Counted from the stretch's first letter, positions 34,098-44,159 are shown. The stretch is 64,000 nucleotides of DNA from an uncultured Flavobacteriales bacterium (GCA_937974555.1 CALJKR010000044.1:1-64000), one strand, 5' to 3'. Numbers and translations: made by a program. The notes: a model not told the origin generated them from the sequence alone.

Positions 34098-37000
34098 ATG
34101 GAAAATGTTGTTTATCAACCCAAAAATAAAGTCCGCGTAGTAACGGCTGCCTCATTGTTCGATGGACATGACGCCGCCATCAATATCATGCGCCGCATCA
34201 TTCAAACAACAGGTTGTGAAGTGATTCATTTGGGACACGATCGTTCTGTTGAAGAAGTGGTCAATTGCGCCATTCAAGAAGATGTGCAAGCCATTGCGAT
34301 GACCAGCTATCAGGGTGGTCACACAGAATATTTCAAATACATGTACGACTTGCTCCAAGAAAAAGGTGCCGGTCACATCAAAATATTTGGTGGAGGTGGT
34401 GGCACCATCCTTCCTGAAGAAATCAAAGAATTGCATGCTTACGGAATTACCCGTTTGTACCATCCCGATGACGGTCGCTCAATGGGTCTCCAGGGAATGA
34501 TCAATGATTTGGTTTCTAAATCTGATTTTCCAACTGGAAACAACGTGGTCGTTAAAGCGGAGCAATTGAAAGATAAAAATCCAGTTCAATTGGCACAGGT
34601 CATTTCCGCTGCAGAGAATTTCCCGAAAGAAAATGAATCCCTACTTAATGAAATAAAATCGTTGGCCCAAGCCTCCAAAGTTCCTGTCTTAGGAATCACG
34701 GGTACAGGGGGCGCCGGAAAATCTTCCATGGTGGATGAATTGGTGCGTCGTTTTATTTTGGATTTCCCGGAGAAACACATCGGTATTATTTCTGTCGATC
34801 CTTCGAAGAAAAAAACGGGTGGTGCCCTATTGGGCGACCGTATCCGAATGAACAGCATCAAGCACCCGCATGTATACATGCGTTCATTGGCCACGCGTCA
34901 AAGCAACTTGGCTTTGTCCAAACATGTGGCTGAAGCTGTGGATGTATTGAAGGCTGCACAATTTGATCTAATCATCCTGGAAACTTCAGGTATCGGTCAG
35001 TCCGATACGGAAATCATGGACCACAGTGATATGGCCTTGTACATCATGACACCAGAATTTGGAGCCGCGACACAATTAGAAAAAATCGACATGTTGGATT
35101 TTGCGGATGTTGTCGCCATCAACAAATTTGATAAGCGTGGTGCTTTGGATGCTATTCGCGATGTGCGCAAACAATTCAAGCGCAACCACCAATTGTGGGA
35201 TGTCGAAGATGAGACGCTTCCTGTTATTGGAACCATCGCTTCGCAATTCAACGACCCTGGCACCAATCGTTTGTATAAGATGATCATCGACAAGGTGGTT
35301 GAAAAGACCGGTGCACCTTTGCACTCTTCTTTCCAAATCACGGATGAGATGAGTGAGAAGATTTTTATCATTCCGCCTCATCGCACACGTTACCTCAGCG
35401 AAATATCAGAGAACAACCGTGGTTACGACAAATGGGTAGACGATCAATGCAATGTCATTGAGAAGTTGTATGGTTTGCATACCGCCATGGCTACCATCGA
35501 AGATGAGGAATTGAAAAAACATTTGCAAGCCTCTTTCGATCGCATCAAATTGGATTTGGATCCCCACAACTGGCAGATTATCCAAGACTGGGAAAACAAA
35601 AAAGCCACATACGCGCAAGACGAATATTCGTTCTTGGTTCGTGGCAAAGAAATCAAAGTTGCGGCTTCTACTCAATCGTTGTCCAACTCCAGAATCCCCA
35701 AAGTAAGCACGCCCAAGTACAGAAGCTGGGGCGATATTTTGAGATGGAGTTTGCAAGAAAATGTTCCTGGAGAATATCCTTATACCGCAGGAATTTATCC
35801 ATTCAAACGCGAAGGAGAGGATCCAACGCGCATGTTCGCTGGTGAAGGTGGTCCAGAAAGAACCAACCGTCGTTTTCACTACGTGAGTTTGGGAATGCCC
35901 GCCAAGCGCTTGTCTACCGCCTTTGATAGTGTTACCTTATATGGCAACGACCCCGGATACCGTCCCGACATTTATGGAAAGGTGGGTAACTCTGGAGTAA
36001 GTATCTGCTGTTTGGATGATGCCAAGAAATTGTACAGTGGATTTGATTTGGCCGATGCCAAGACCAGCGTTTCCATGACCATCAACGGACCTGCTCCGAT
36101 GTTGTTGGGCTTCTTCATGAATGCCGCTATCGACCAACAATGCGAAAAATACATCAAAGCCAATGGCTTGGAATCTTTGGTGGAGCAAAAGTTAAAAGCC
36201 AAGTGGGAAGATCGCGGATTAACACGTCCTCGTTATCAAGGAGCATTGCCAGAGGGGAATGATGGATTGGGTTTGATGTTGTTGGGTATTACTGGAGATG
36301 AAGTTTTGGATATTGAGGTATATAACAAAATCAAAGCCGAGACTTTGAGTGCCGTTCGAGGAACAGTTCAGGCGGATATCTTGAAAGAAGACCAAGCGCA
36401 AAACACCTGCATTTTCTCTACAGAATTTGCCTTGCGTTTAATGGGTGATGTGCAACAATACTTCATCGATCAGCAAGTCCGTAACTTCTACTCTGTTTCT
36501 ATCAGCGGATATCACATCGCCGAAGCGGGTGCCAATCCTATCACGCAGTTGGCTTTTACCTTGGCCAATGGATTCACCTACGTCGAGTATTACTTGAGCC
36601 GAGGCATGGACATCAACGCCTTTGGTCCGAACTTGAGCTTTTTCTTCAGCAATGGAATCGATCCTGAATATGCGGTGATTGGTCGCGTAGCACGAAGAAT
36701 TTGGGCAAAGGCATTGGGGAAAAAATATGGAGCCAATGCACGTGCACAAATGTTGAAATACCACATTCAAACGAGCGGGCGCTCTTTGCATGCTCAAGAG
36801 ATTGACTTCAACGATATTCGAACTACGCTGCAAGCCTTGTATGCCATTTATGACAACTGCAACAGCTTGCATACCAACGCATATGACGAGGCCATCACTA
36901 CTCCCACCGAGGAAAGTGTGCGTCGCGCGATGGCCATTCAGTTGATCATCAACCGAGAATTGGGATTGGCTAAAAACGAAAACCCATTGCAAGGTTCTTT

Positions 37001-37457
37001 CATCATCGAAGAATTGACCGACTTGGTGGAGGAAGCTGTACTGAGCGAATTCGACCGCATCACTGAAAGAGGTGGTGTTTTGGGCGCGATGGAAACCATG
37101 TACCAACGCAGCAAGATCCAAGAAGAGTCCATGCATTATGAAATGTTGAAGCACACCGGAGAATATCCCATCATTGGTGTCAACACGTTCTTGAGTTCCA
37201 AAGGTTCTCCTACTGTGGTTCCTGGAGAGATCATTCGTGCGACACCCGAAGAAAAGGAATATCAAATTCAGATGCTTGAGAATTTGCACAAAATGAATCC
37301 GGAGCAAATGCAAAACAGCTTGAATAAGATTCGCCATGCCGCCATTCAAAATGAAAACATCTTTGAAGTGCTAATGACCGCCACCAAATATTGTTCTTTG
37401 GGTCAATTGACACAAAGTATGTTTGAAGTAGGTGGGCAATACCGCAGAAATATGTAA
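34098..37457 (+). CDS. icmF: Fused isobutyryl-CoA mutase (IcmF)
   Basis: A 1119-residue coenzyme-B12 enzyme with three parts: B12-binding domain (about 10-140, FDGHDAA then LGHDRSV), a MeaB/ArgK-type GTPase chaperone (Walker A GTGGAGKSS near 203-211), and the mutase barrel (about 550 onward, GIYPFKREGEDPTRMFAGEG). The fusion order and the barrel motif mark IcmF, which interconverts isobutyryl-CoA and n-butyryl-CoA, rather than methylmalonyl-CoA mutase. The ATG at 34098 is preferred: a TATCTTCG -7-like box sits at 34085-34092, inside any longer reading frame. It is divergent from 3-hydroxybutyryl-CoA dehydrogenase. A terminator follows. Confidence 0.93.
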   Translation: MENVVYQPKNKVRVVTAASLFDGHDAAINIMRRIIQTTGCEVIHLGHDRSVEEVVNCAIQEDVQAIAMTSYQGGHTEYFKYMYDLLQEKGAGHIKIFGGGGGTILPEEIKELHAYGITRLYHPDDGRSMGLQGMINDLVSKSDFPTGNNVVVKAEQLKDKNPVQLAQVISAAENFPKENESLLNEIKSLAQASKVPVLGITGTGGAGKSSMVDELVRRFILDFPEKHIGIISVDPSKKKTGGALLGDRIRMNSIKHPHVYMRSLATRQSNLALSKHVAEAVDVLKAAQFDLIILETSGIGQSDTEIMDHSDMALYIMTPEFGAATQLEKIDMLDFADVVAINKFDKRGALDAIRDVRKQFKRNHQLWDVEDETLPVIGTIASQFNDPGTNRLYKMIIDKVVEKTGAPLHSSFQITDEMSEKIFIIPPHRTRYLSEISENNRGYDKWVDDQCNVIEKLYGLHTAMATIEDEELKKHLQASFDRIKLDLDPHNWQIIQDWENKKATYAQDEYSFLVRGKEIKVAASTQSLSNSRIPKVSTPKYRSWGDILRWSLQENVPGEYPYTAGIYPFKREGEDPTRMFAGEGGPERTNRRFHYVSLGMPAKRLSTAFDSVTLYGNDPGYRPDIYGKVGNSGVSICCLDDAKKLYSGFDLADAKTSVSMTINGPAPMLLGFFMNAAIDQQCEKYIKANGLESLVEQKLKAKWEDRGLTRPRYQGALPEGNDGLGLMLLGITGDEVLDIEVYNKIKAETLSAVRGTVQADILKEDQAQNTCIFSTEFALRLMGDVQQYFIDQQVRNFYSVSISGYHIAEAGANPITQLAFTLANGFTYVEYYLSRGMDINAFGPNLSFFFSNGIDPEYAVIGRVARRIWAKALGKKYGANARAQMLKYHIQTSGRSLHAQEIDFNDIRTTLQALYAIYDNCNSLHTNAYDEAITTPTEESVRRAMAIQLIINRELGLAKNENPLQGSFIIEELTDLVEEAVLSEFDRITERGGVLGAMETMYQRSKIQEESMHYEMLKHTGEYPIIGVNTFLSSKGSPTVVPGEIIRATPEEKEYQIQMLENLHKMNPEQMQNSLNKIRHAAIQNENIFEVLMTATKYCSLGQLTQSMFEVGGQYRRNM

Positions 37458-37461
37458 ATGA

Positions 37462-37492
37462 GAAAGCCCCAGCAATGGGGCTTTCATTTTTT
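37462..37492 (+). terminator. Intrinsic terminator after icmF
   Basis: GAAAGCCCC / GGGGCTTTC arms (9 bp) with a 6-nt loop followed by ATTTTTT. The hairpin lies before the ATG of the transporter gene at 37500 and rules out a start further upstream for that gene. Confidence 0.9.
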
Positions 37493-37499
37493 CAAAACG

Positions 37500-38213
37500 A
37501 TGAACTTGAACTTCCAACCCACACGCAGAGAATGGACCTTCATCTTCCTTGCAGGAATGATGATTACCAATGCAGTTACCGCTGAATTGATTTCAAGTAA
37601 GCTCATTGATATCCCACTTCAATTCTCATTGGGTGATTGGCAGTTTGGCCCGTTCACGACAATCGTTGGCGTACTGCCCTGGCCCATCGTTTTTATTCTG
37701 ACTGATTTGCTCAATGAGTTTTATGGAGAGAAAGCCATTCGCCGATTGTCTTGGATTTCAGCAGCCATGATCGCCTATTGCTTTTTGATTGTCACGATTG
37801 CACTTAAGATTCCGGCCTCTTCAATAGTAAAGGGAAATGGGTTGGCCGATGACAACACATTCAATATCGTTTTTGGCCAAGCCAATTGGGTAATCTTTGG
37901 AAGTATTACAGCTTTTCTGTTGTCGCAATTGATGGATACCTACTTGTTTCATTGGATTAAAACAAAAACGGGCAATCGAATGATTTGGCTCCGAAGCACC
38001 GGTTCCACGGTGGTTTCCCAAATGATAGACTCCATCGTTGTATTGTACATTGGATTTGTTCTACCAGGCAAAATCAGCTTTGCAGAGTTTGTTCAGATCT
38101 TTCCAGTCAACTATTCCCTCAAACTAATCATTGCGATTGCACTTACGCCATTTATTTACCTGGGACATTGGTCCATGAAAAAGTGGTTGGGCAATTCTGC
38201 ATCTCAGGTTTAA
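37500..38213 (+). CDS. yhhQ: Queuosine-precursor transporter (YhhQ/VUT family)
   Basis: A 237-residue inner-membrane protein with about six helices. GMMITNAVTAELISSKLIDI, ILTDLLNEFYGEKAIRR and STVVSQMIDSIVVLYIGF are signatures of the VUT/YhhQ family, which imports queuine or other preQ1-type precursors for tRNA modification. The start at 37500 lies just after the icmF terminator. It has no gene on the same strand immediately downstream in an operon arrangement (57-bp gap). Confidence 0.9.
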   Translation: MNLNFQPTRREWTFIFLAGMMITNAVTAELISSKLIDIPLQFSLGDWQFGPFTTIVGVLPWPIVFILTDLLNEFYGEKAIRRLSWISAAMIAYCFLIVTIALKIPASSIVKGNGLADDNTFNIVFGQANWVIFGSITAFLLSQLMDTYLFHWIKTKTGNRMIWLRSTGSTVVSQMIDSIVVLYIGFVLPGKISFAEFVQIFPVNYSLKLIIAIALTPFIYLGHWSMKKWLGNSASQV

Positions 38214-38270
38214 CAAATCGTTATCATCAGCGATCGCACATTGTATTAAGTTCTGCCTTTACTTTGCAGC

Positions 38271-38645
38271 ATGTTAAAAAAGTTTTTCCTGTATGGCTTT
38301 ATTCTCCAATTGGGCACCATGTCCTTTTTGGAGCACGGCCTTTTTGGAGAGCTATTTAAAATCAAAGAATTGGTTTCTCATTATGTCAATGAACATGATG
38401 AAGCAGAAAACGTGTGGGACTTTGTGTACAACCACTATTGGGGACAAGCATCCAACGAGTTGGATCACGAGGCCTTTCCATTTCAAAACATACACATACA
38501 CAACTACAACATTTGGATGAATTGCATTGCTGTGCATGTACCGCAATTTATTGTTGCCATTCCCAATCAACAATGGCATTTACAAGAGTCCATTCTATTG
38601 GACCTTTATGAGTCTAAAGGTATTTGGCAACCGCCAGGAGCATAA
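38271..38645 (+). CDS. Hypothetical small His-rich protein upstream of the metal efflux operon
   Basis: A 124-residue protein. The N-terminus (MLKKFFLYGFILQLGTMSF) could be a signal anchor. The rest is rich in His and aromatic residues, with NIHIHNYN and EHDEAENVWDFVYNHYW. I do not recognise a named family. Its position 40 bp before a metal-pump operon and its His clusters suggest a metal-related role, but this is inference. A TTACTTTG box ends 4 nt before its ATG. Confidence 0.55.
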   Translation: MLKKFFLYGFILQLGTMSFLEHGLFGELFKIKELVSHYVNEHDEAENVWDFVYNHYWGQASNELDHEAFPFQNIHIHNYNIWMNCIAVHVPQFIVAIPNQQWHLQESILLDLYESKGIWQPPGA

Positions 38646-38685
38646 TGCTTCTTTCGGTTTTACAATCCTTTAAACTTATACATTC

Positions 38686-41600
38686 ATGCTAGAAAAAATA
38701 ATTTCGTTTTCTGTGCGCAATAAATTAATTGTGGCACTATTCACACTGGGGATCATCATCTGGGGAAGCTATGAGCTTACACGTCTCCCCTTTGACGCAC
38801 TTCCCGACATTACAGACAATCAGGTTCAAATCATCACCTTGAGCCCCGCGTTGGGCGCGGCAGATGTGGAGCGTTTAATCACTGCCCCCATCGAATTGGC
38901 GACACAAAATGTGCAAGGCATCAAGCAAATCAGAAGCTTTTCTCGTTTCGGTTTATCCCTGGTGACCGTGGTTTTCAACGAAGGAGTAGACCTGTATTGG
39001 GCCCGACAACAAATTGCAGAACGCCTGGTGCAAGTACAATCGGAAATTCCACAAGGAATTGGATCGCCAAGCCTTGCTCCAATTACCACAGGATTAGGAG
39101 AAATCTACCAATATGTCGTCAAAGCCAAGCCTGGTTTTGAGAAGCAATATGGTCCGATGGAACTGAGGACCATTCAAGATTGGGTAATCCGCAAACAACT
39201 CTTAAGTACCCCAGGTGTAGCTGATGTAAGCAGCTTTGGTGGATTATTGAAACAGTACACCATTGAGGTAAATCAATGGCAAATGGTTCAAAGCCAAATC
39301 ACCCTTCAAGAGATTATTGATGCTATCAATGCCAACAATCAAAATGCCGGAGGTAGCTATGTCGAAAGAAATAGCAGTGCGCTTTTCATTCGCACGGAAG
39401 GCTTGGCAGAGAACATCCAAGATCTTGAGAATATTGTGCTTCGCGAATCCAATACGGGATTGGGTATTCGTATCAAAGACATCGCCTCTGTAAAGTTGGG
39501 ACATGCCAAAAGATTTGGCGCCATGTGCTACAATGACCAAGGGGAAGTAGCTGGCGCAGTTGTGATGATGCTCAAAGGAGAAAACTCCATGGACGTGATT
39601 GCTCGAGTGAAAGAAAAAATGGCGGAAATCACCAAGCAACTTCCTGAAGGAGTTGAAGTAGAAGCATTTTTAGATCGCACCAAAATGGTCAATAATGCCT
39701 TATCCACTGTGGAGACCAATTTGATGGAGGGAGCAACGATTGTTCTATTGGTTTTAATTCTCTTCCTGGGACAATGGCGCGCTGGTATTATTGTGGCTTC
39801 TGTCATCCCACTCGCGATGCTCATTGCAGTTGGGTTGATGAACCTATGGGGAGTGAGCGGTAACCTTATGAGTCTGGGGGCCTTGGATTTTGGGCTCATC
39901 GTTGATGGGGCGGTTATTGTGGTAGAAGGTGTTCTGCACATGATGCACCACCCTACCCACAAAAACATGAACAAGGATGACATCACCGTACAGAGCACCT
40001 CACGGATCATGACCTCTGCTGTTTTTGGACAAATCATCATTCTCATTGTGTATCTCCCCATCTTGGCTTTGTCCGGTGTTGAAGGCAAAATGTTCATTCC
40101 CATGGCGCAAACCATTTCCTTTGCCATTGTGGGCGCTTTTGTTCTCTCATTGACCTATGTGCCCATGATGAGTGCATTGATTTTGAAAAAAGAAGAACAC
40201 CATCAACCCAATTTTTCAGATCGCATGATCGATGCTATTCAGAGGGCCTATCACAAGAGATTATTGCAAGCCAAAAACCACCAGAGGTATGTCATCAGTA
40301 CTGCATTTGTTTTGATGGTTATTGCCTTTGGAATTCTGTCTCAAATGGGTGGTGAGTTTATCCCAGAATTGGAAGAAGGAGACTTTGCTGTAGAAACCCG
40401 AATGCTTTTGGGCACTCACCTCAATACCACCATAGAAGGTTCCCAAAAAGCGGCGCACCTCATCAAGGAAAAATTCCCAGAGGTAGAAAAAGTGGTGACC
40501 AAAATCGGAAGTGGCGAAATTCCCACTGACCCCATGCCCATGGAGGCATGCGATATGATCGTGGTTTTGAAAGACAAAAAAGAATGGACCAGCGCCAAAA
40601 GCTTTGATGAATTGGCAGCTAAAATGGGCGATTCTCTGGCCCTTCTACCGGGTATTTCTGTCGGCTTTCAATTTCCTGTTCAAATGCGTTTCAACGAACT
40701 GATGACCGGGGCTCGTCAAGATGTGGTTTGCAAGATTTATGGCGAAAACTTGGACACCCTTACCCATTATGCCGAAAAATTGGGACAAATCATGGGTACC
40801 ATCCAAGGTGCCAAAGACGTCTATGTGGAGTCCATGACCGGTATGCCGCAGGCCGTAATTCAATACGATAGAACAGCCATTGCTCAATATGGTGTGAGTA
40901 TAGCAGCAATCAACAACATCATAGAAACGGCTTTTGCTGGGCAATTGGCAGGCAATCTTTATGAAGGTGAAAAGAAATTTGGGATTAAAATTCAATTCAA
41001 AGAAGACCAAATCCAATCGCTGAATCAATTGGAAAATCTCTACATCGACACACCCAACCACGGTAAAATTCCACTTTCCGTATTGGCGCATATCAATACC
41101 CAAAATGGAGTAAATCAGATTCAAAGAGAAGGAGCCCAACGCAGGATCATCATTGGATGCAATGTGAGAGACCGGGATATACAATCGACAGTGGCAGAAT
41201 TGCAAGAAAAAGTAAATCAACAAATGCCACTTCCTGAATTTTACAGCATCGATTACGGCGGCACATTCGAAAATCTTCAAGCGGCCAAAGCCCGATTGGC
41301 CATCGCCGTGCCCGTTTCGCTATTGCTCATTTTCTTGTTGCTTTATTTCGCTTTTGGTTCTGTGGGACAAGGCATTTTGATATACACCGCCATTCCATTG
41401 GCTGCAGTGGGCGGCGTCTTTGCCTTGTGGCTATCGGGTATGCCCTTCAGTATCTCTGCTGGAATTGGATTCATTGCTCTTTTTGGGGTGGCCGTATTGA
41501 ATGGTATCGTCCTGATGGGTGAATTCAATCGATTAGAAAAAGAAGGATGGCAAGACACCTGGGAGATTATCCTTGAAGCAACGAAAACCAGGATGCGCCC

Positions 41601-43011
41601 CGTTTTGATGACCGCCACTGCGGCCTCTCTTGGATTTATTCCCATGGCGTTCAGCTCAGGGGCCGGTGCCGAAGTTCAACGACCTTTGGCCGTTGTTGTC
41701 ATCGGTGGAATCATCACCGCTACCATTCTTACGCTTTTTGTATTGCCATTACTCTACGCTTTTTATCACAAAAGAAAAATGAAAACGCTTTCAGTAAAGC
41801 CCGTCGCTGTGGTGGCGTTCTTGATCTTGACCGCCGGTCAGGCCATACACGCCCAAGAAAATAGCAATTCGCTTGACCAGTGCCTGCAATGGGCCAACCA
41901 AGCGGGTCCCAATCAATTGGCCTCCATGGAAGTGGCTATGTCCGAACTTCAATCCCAAAAGAAATCTTTTCAAAATGAAACCAATGTTTTTGGAGAGTAT
42001 GGCCACGTCAATAGTATGGCAATGGATTACCGCTTGGGATTATCACAGAGTTTTTCTGCTCCCGGTTATTACAAAAGTCAAAAGGACATTTGGACATTGG
42101 AAAAAGAAATGACCATTCAACAGAAAAAGCTAACCCAACAGCAGATATCCATTTGGGTAACCAAGGTATATCGCAGTATTCAAATTCAGCAGCGACTATT
42201 ACTTGATTGGGAGAAACTAAAATCATTGTCCACAAACGCGTTAGATGTAGCGGAGAAGCAGTGGAAAGCAGGCGAAATCAATTCTACAGATTGGGCCAAT
42301 GTCTCACAAACACACAGTAGGATTTTAATGTCCCATCTGGAAGCGCAATCCCTTTTGATTGAAATGCAAAATACCTTGAGTTGGATGGTGGCTCACCCCG
42401 TAAACTTCCCCCTTCCCGAAATCGAAAAAATTCAAGAACTGGCCATTTCAAAAGTCCCATACATCACCGAAGAGTTGGTGAAAAAACAAATCGCTATTCA
42501 TCAATCCGAACTTCAAATGGAAAGATCAAAAATGATCCCCAATTGGAATATCGGAATGAGCGCCATGACGATAGAAGGATATCAAAACGTCACGGGCAAA
42601 GATGTTTATTACAACAAAGGCACTTGGTTTCCGACATTGAATGCGGGAATTCAAATTCCTTTGCCTACTGGAAATCAACGGAAAAACGTCCAGATAGCGG
42701 AACTGAAAATCAAACAAACCAACACTGCACTGGAATGGCAGAAAAGTCAAAAAGAAAATGAGATCAATACGCGACATCTACAAGATGTCATGCGCATTCA
42801 GGTGCTCAACGACTTGGAAGAAAAGAAAAGAAAAACCATGGATCCTTCTTGGGTCAATTGGGAAAGCCAATGGTCTTCAGGCAACATCAATGCCTTTCAA
42901 TGGTCTACCCAAGTGAGTCAATGGATTGACTTTCTCCAGTCCTATCATCAAGCCTATGCCGATTGCATAGAAAATCAATATCAACTTCAAATGTTACAAA
43001 TCCATGAATAA
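38686..43011 (+). CDS. Heavy-metal RND pump (CzcA type) fused to a TolC-like outer-membrane factor
   Basis: A 1441-residue fusion. Residues 1-1030 are a CusA/CzcA-family proton-driven pump of the inner membrane. The metal-RND signature LDFGLIVDGAVIVVEG (about 400-415) has the DFGx3DGA form of the CzcA (divalent cation) group rather than the copper/silver form. From about 1035 a hydrophobic segment ending GQAIHAQE leads into a TolC-type outer-membrane factor of about 390 residues (LGLSQSFSAPGYYKSQKDI, IPLPTGNQRKN). Such CzcA-TolC fusions are known in Bacteroidota. It overlaps the adaptor gene by 8 nt. The substrate metal is unproven. Confidence 0.9.
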   Translation: MLEKIISFSVRNKLIVALFTLGIIIWGSYELTRLPFDALPDITDNQVQIITLSPALGAADVERLITAPIELATQNVQGIKQIRSFSRFGLSLVTVVFNEGVDLYWARQQIAERLVQVQSEIPQGIGSPSLAPITTGLGEIYQYVVKAKPGFEKQYGPMELRTIQDWVIRKQLLSTPGVADVSSFGGLLKQYTIEVNQWQMVQSQITLQEIIDAINANNQNAGGSYVERNSSALFIRTEGLAENIQDLENIVLRESNTGLGIRIKDIASVKLGHAKRFGAMCYNDQGEVAGAVVMMLKGENSMDVIARVKEKMAEITKQLPEGVEVEAFLDRTKMVNNALSTVETNLMEGATIVLLVLILFLGQWRAGIIVASVIPLAMLIAVGLMNLWGVSGNLMSLGALDFGLIVDGAVIVVEGVLHMMHHPTHKNMNKDDITVQSTSRIMTSAVFGQIIILIVYLPILALSGVEGKMFIPMAQTISFAIVGAFVLSLTYVPMMSALILKKEEHHQPNFSDRMIDAIQRAYHKRLLQAKNHQRYVISTAFVLMVIAFGILSQMGGEFIPELEEGDFAVETRMLLGTHLNTTIEGSQKAAHLIKEKFPEVEKVVTKIGSGEIPTDPMPMEACDMIVVLKDKKEWTSAKSFDELAAKMGDSLALLPGISVGFQFPVQMRFNELMTGARQDVVCKIYGENLDTLTHYAEKLGQIMGTIQGAKDVYVESMTGMPQAVIQYDRTAIAQYGVSIAAINNIIETAFAGQLAGNLYEGEKKFGIKIQFKEDQIQSLNQLENLYIDTPNHGKIPLSVLAHINTQNGVNQIQREGAQRRIIIGCNVRDRDIQSTVAELQEKVNQQMPLPEFYSIDYGGTFENLQAAKARLAIAVPVSLLLIFLLLYFAFGSVGQGILIYTAIPLAAVGGVFALWLSGMPFSISAGIGFIALFGVAVLNGIVLMGEFNRLEKEGWQDTWEIILEATKTRMRPVLMTATAASLGFIPMAFSSGAGAEVQRPLAVVVIGGIITATILTLFVLPLLYAFYHKRKMKTLSVKPVAVVAFLILTAGQAIHAQENSNSLDQCLQWANQAGPNQLASMEVAMSELQSQKKSFQNETNVFGEYGHVNSMAMDYRLGLSQSFSAPGYYKSQKDIWTLEKEMTIQQKKLTQQQISIWVTKVYRSIQIQQRLLLDWEKLKSLSTNALDVAEKQWKAGEINSTDWANVSQTHSRILMSHLEAQSLLIEMQNTLSWMVAHPVNFPLPEIEKIQELAISKVPYITEELVKKQIAIHQSELQMERSKMIPNWNIGMSAMTIEGYQNVTGKDVYYNKGTWFPTLNAGIQIPLPTGNQRKNVQIAELKIKQTNTALEWQKSQKENEINTRHLQDVMRIQVLNDLEEKKRKTMDPSWVNWESQWSSGNINAFQWSTQVSQWIDFLQSYHQAYADCIENQYQLQMLQIHE

Positions 43012-44125
43012 GTTCATCCACATATTGGCAATCTCAGTTGTATTGCTATTTAGTCAGTGCAGCGATAAAAACAACAGCAGCAACGCTGAAACTGCACCAG
43101 AAACTTCAACCTCATTGCTTAACTTGAGTGATGCTCAAATCAAGCAATTGGGAATAAAAATGACCGCATTGGAAACGGACACCATTTCCACCACCCTTGC
43201 CTTGACCGGTAACCTCATGTGTCCTCAAACCGCACAAACCATGGTCACCTACCCCATGTCCATTCAGGTGGATAAGCTGATGGTCCAGCCAGGTCAGCGT
43301 GTTCAGAAAGGACAGATCATTGCTACCGTTTTAGATATGGGATTGATTCAAATTCAAGAGGAATATTGGAATACCAAAAGTGAATTACAATGGGCCGAAT
43401 CGGAATGGAACAGACAACAAAAATTAAAGCAAGAGAATGCCACCAGTGAGAAATCTTGGTTAGAAAGTAAAGTCAAGTGGGAACAAATTCAAGCCAAATC
43501 TCAGGCACAATTGGAGCGACTTAAATTATTGGGGATTGGCGCGGACAGCAAAATGAATATTCATGCATCCGTTGCGATACCAGCACCACACGCCGGACAG
43601 CTTACGGATTTAAATGTTTCTCCAGGCCAAAGAATTCAGCCCGGTGATGCCATATGTAAAATACTCGACTTGAATAAACTTTGGGCGGAAGTATCTCTAT
43701 TTGACAACCAAAATGCAATGGGCATATTGGGCAATTCCGTTGAGATTGAAGACGCTGCGCACAATCAAAGAACAGGCAAAGTGATTCAAGTAGATGGACA
43801 AGTATCCCCCATTGATCATGCAATCCACGCTTGGATTGAAGTAAATCAACCCTTGGATAGTTGGAAACCAGGGCAACCCATCACCGTCAATATCGCAGCG
43901 CAAGCCCTGCGTGCGGTAAAATTACCCAAAACCGCTATGATCAACTTTGAAAATAAAGATTACATTTTTGTCATGAAATCCAAAAACAATTTTGAGCTCA
44001 CGCCCATTCAAAAAGTTCACGAAGACCAAGAATTTGTTTGGATTGAGGGTCAATTCTCCGGTGCGCAAATTATCACTGACGGGGCATACTATGCGCTTCA
44101 AGCGATGAAAAACCAAGGAGAGTAA
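43004..44125 (+). CDS. RND periplasmic adaptor lipoprotein (CusB/CzcB type)
   Basis: A 373-residue membrane-fusion protein joining the pump to the outer-membrane factor. The lipoprotein signal ends in LFSQC. The lipoyl half-motifs are TYPMSIQVDKLMVQPGQRVQKGQIIATV and AIPAPHAGQLTDLNVSPGQRIQPGDAI, split by an alpha-hairpin (about 118-165). A C-terminal beta-barrel and membrane-proximal region follow. It overlaps the pump gene by 8 nt, so the three parts of the system are made from two cistrons. Confidence 0.93.
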   Translation: MNKFIHILAISVVLLFSQCSDKNNSSNAETAPETSTSLLNLSDAQIKQLGIKMTALETDTISTTLALTGNLMCPQTAQTMVTYPMSIQVDKLMVQPGQRVQKGQIIATVLDMGLIQIQEEYWNTKSELQWAESEWNRQQKLKQENATSEKSWLESKVKWEQIQAKSQAQLERLKLLGIGADSKMNIHASVAIPAPHAGQLTDLNVSPGQRIQPGDAICKILDLNKLWAEVSLFDNQNAMGILGNSVEIEDAAHNQRTGKVIQVDGQVSPIDHAIHAWIEVNQPLDSWKPGQPITVNIAAQALRAVKLPKTAMINFENKDYIFVMKSKNNFELTPIQKVHEDQEFVWIEGQFSGAQIITDGAYYALQAMKNQGE

Positions 44126-44159
44126 AAGGATTCTCCCCTAACTATTTTTATGAATTCCA

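Noticed and set aside
34152..34463. Minus-strand frame of 103 codons in the B12 domain of icmF
   Set aside because: Antisense shadow of a conserved domain, with no start signal.
36438..37349. Minus-strand open frame of 303 codons inside icmF
   Set aside because: It is antisense to the conserved mutase domain, shows no recognisable motif, and is a composition effect of the strongly coding plus strand.
39528..40127. Minus-strand open frame of 199 codons inside the metal pump gene
   Set aside because: Antisense to conserved RND sequence, low-complexity Thr/Met/Ser-rich translation, no family.
41780..41860. Possible frameshift or gene junction between pump and TolC parts
   Set aside because: The frame is open without interruption and such fusions are known in Bacteroidota, so it was kept as one gene.
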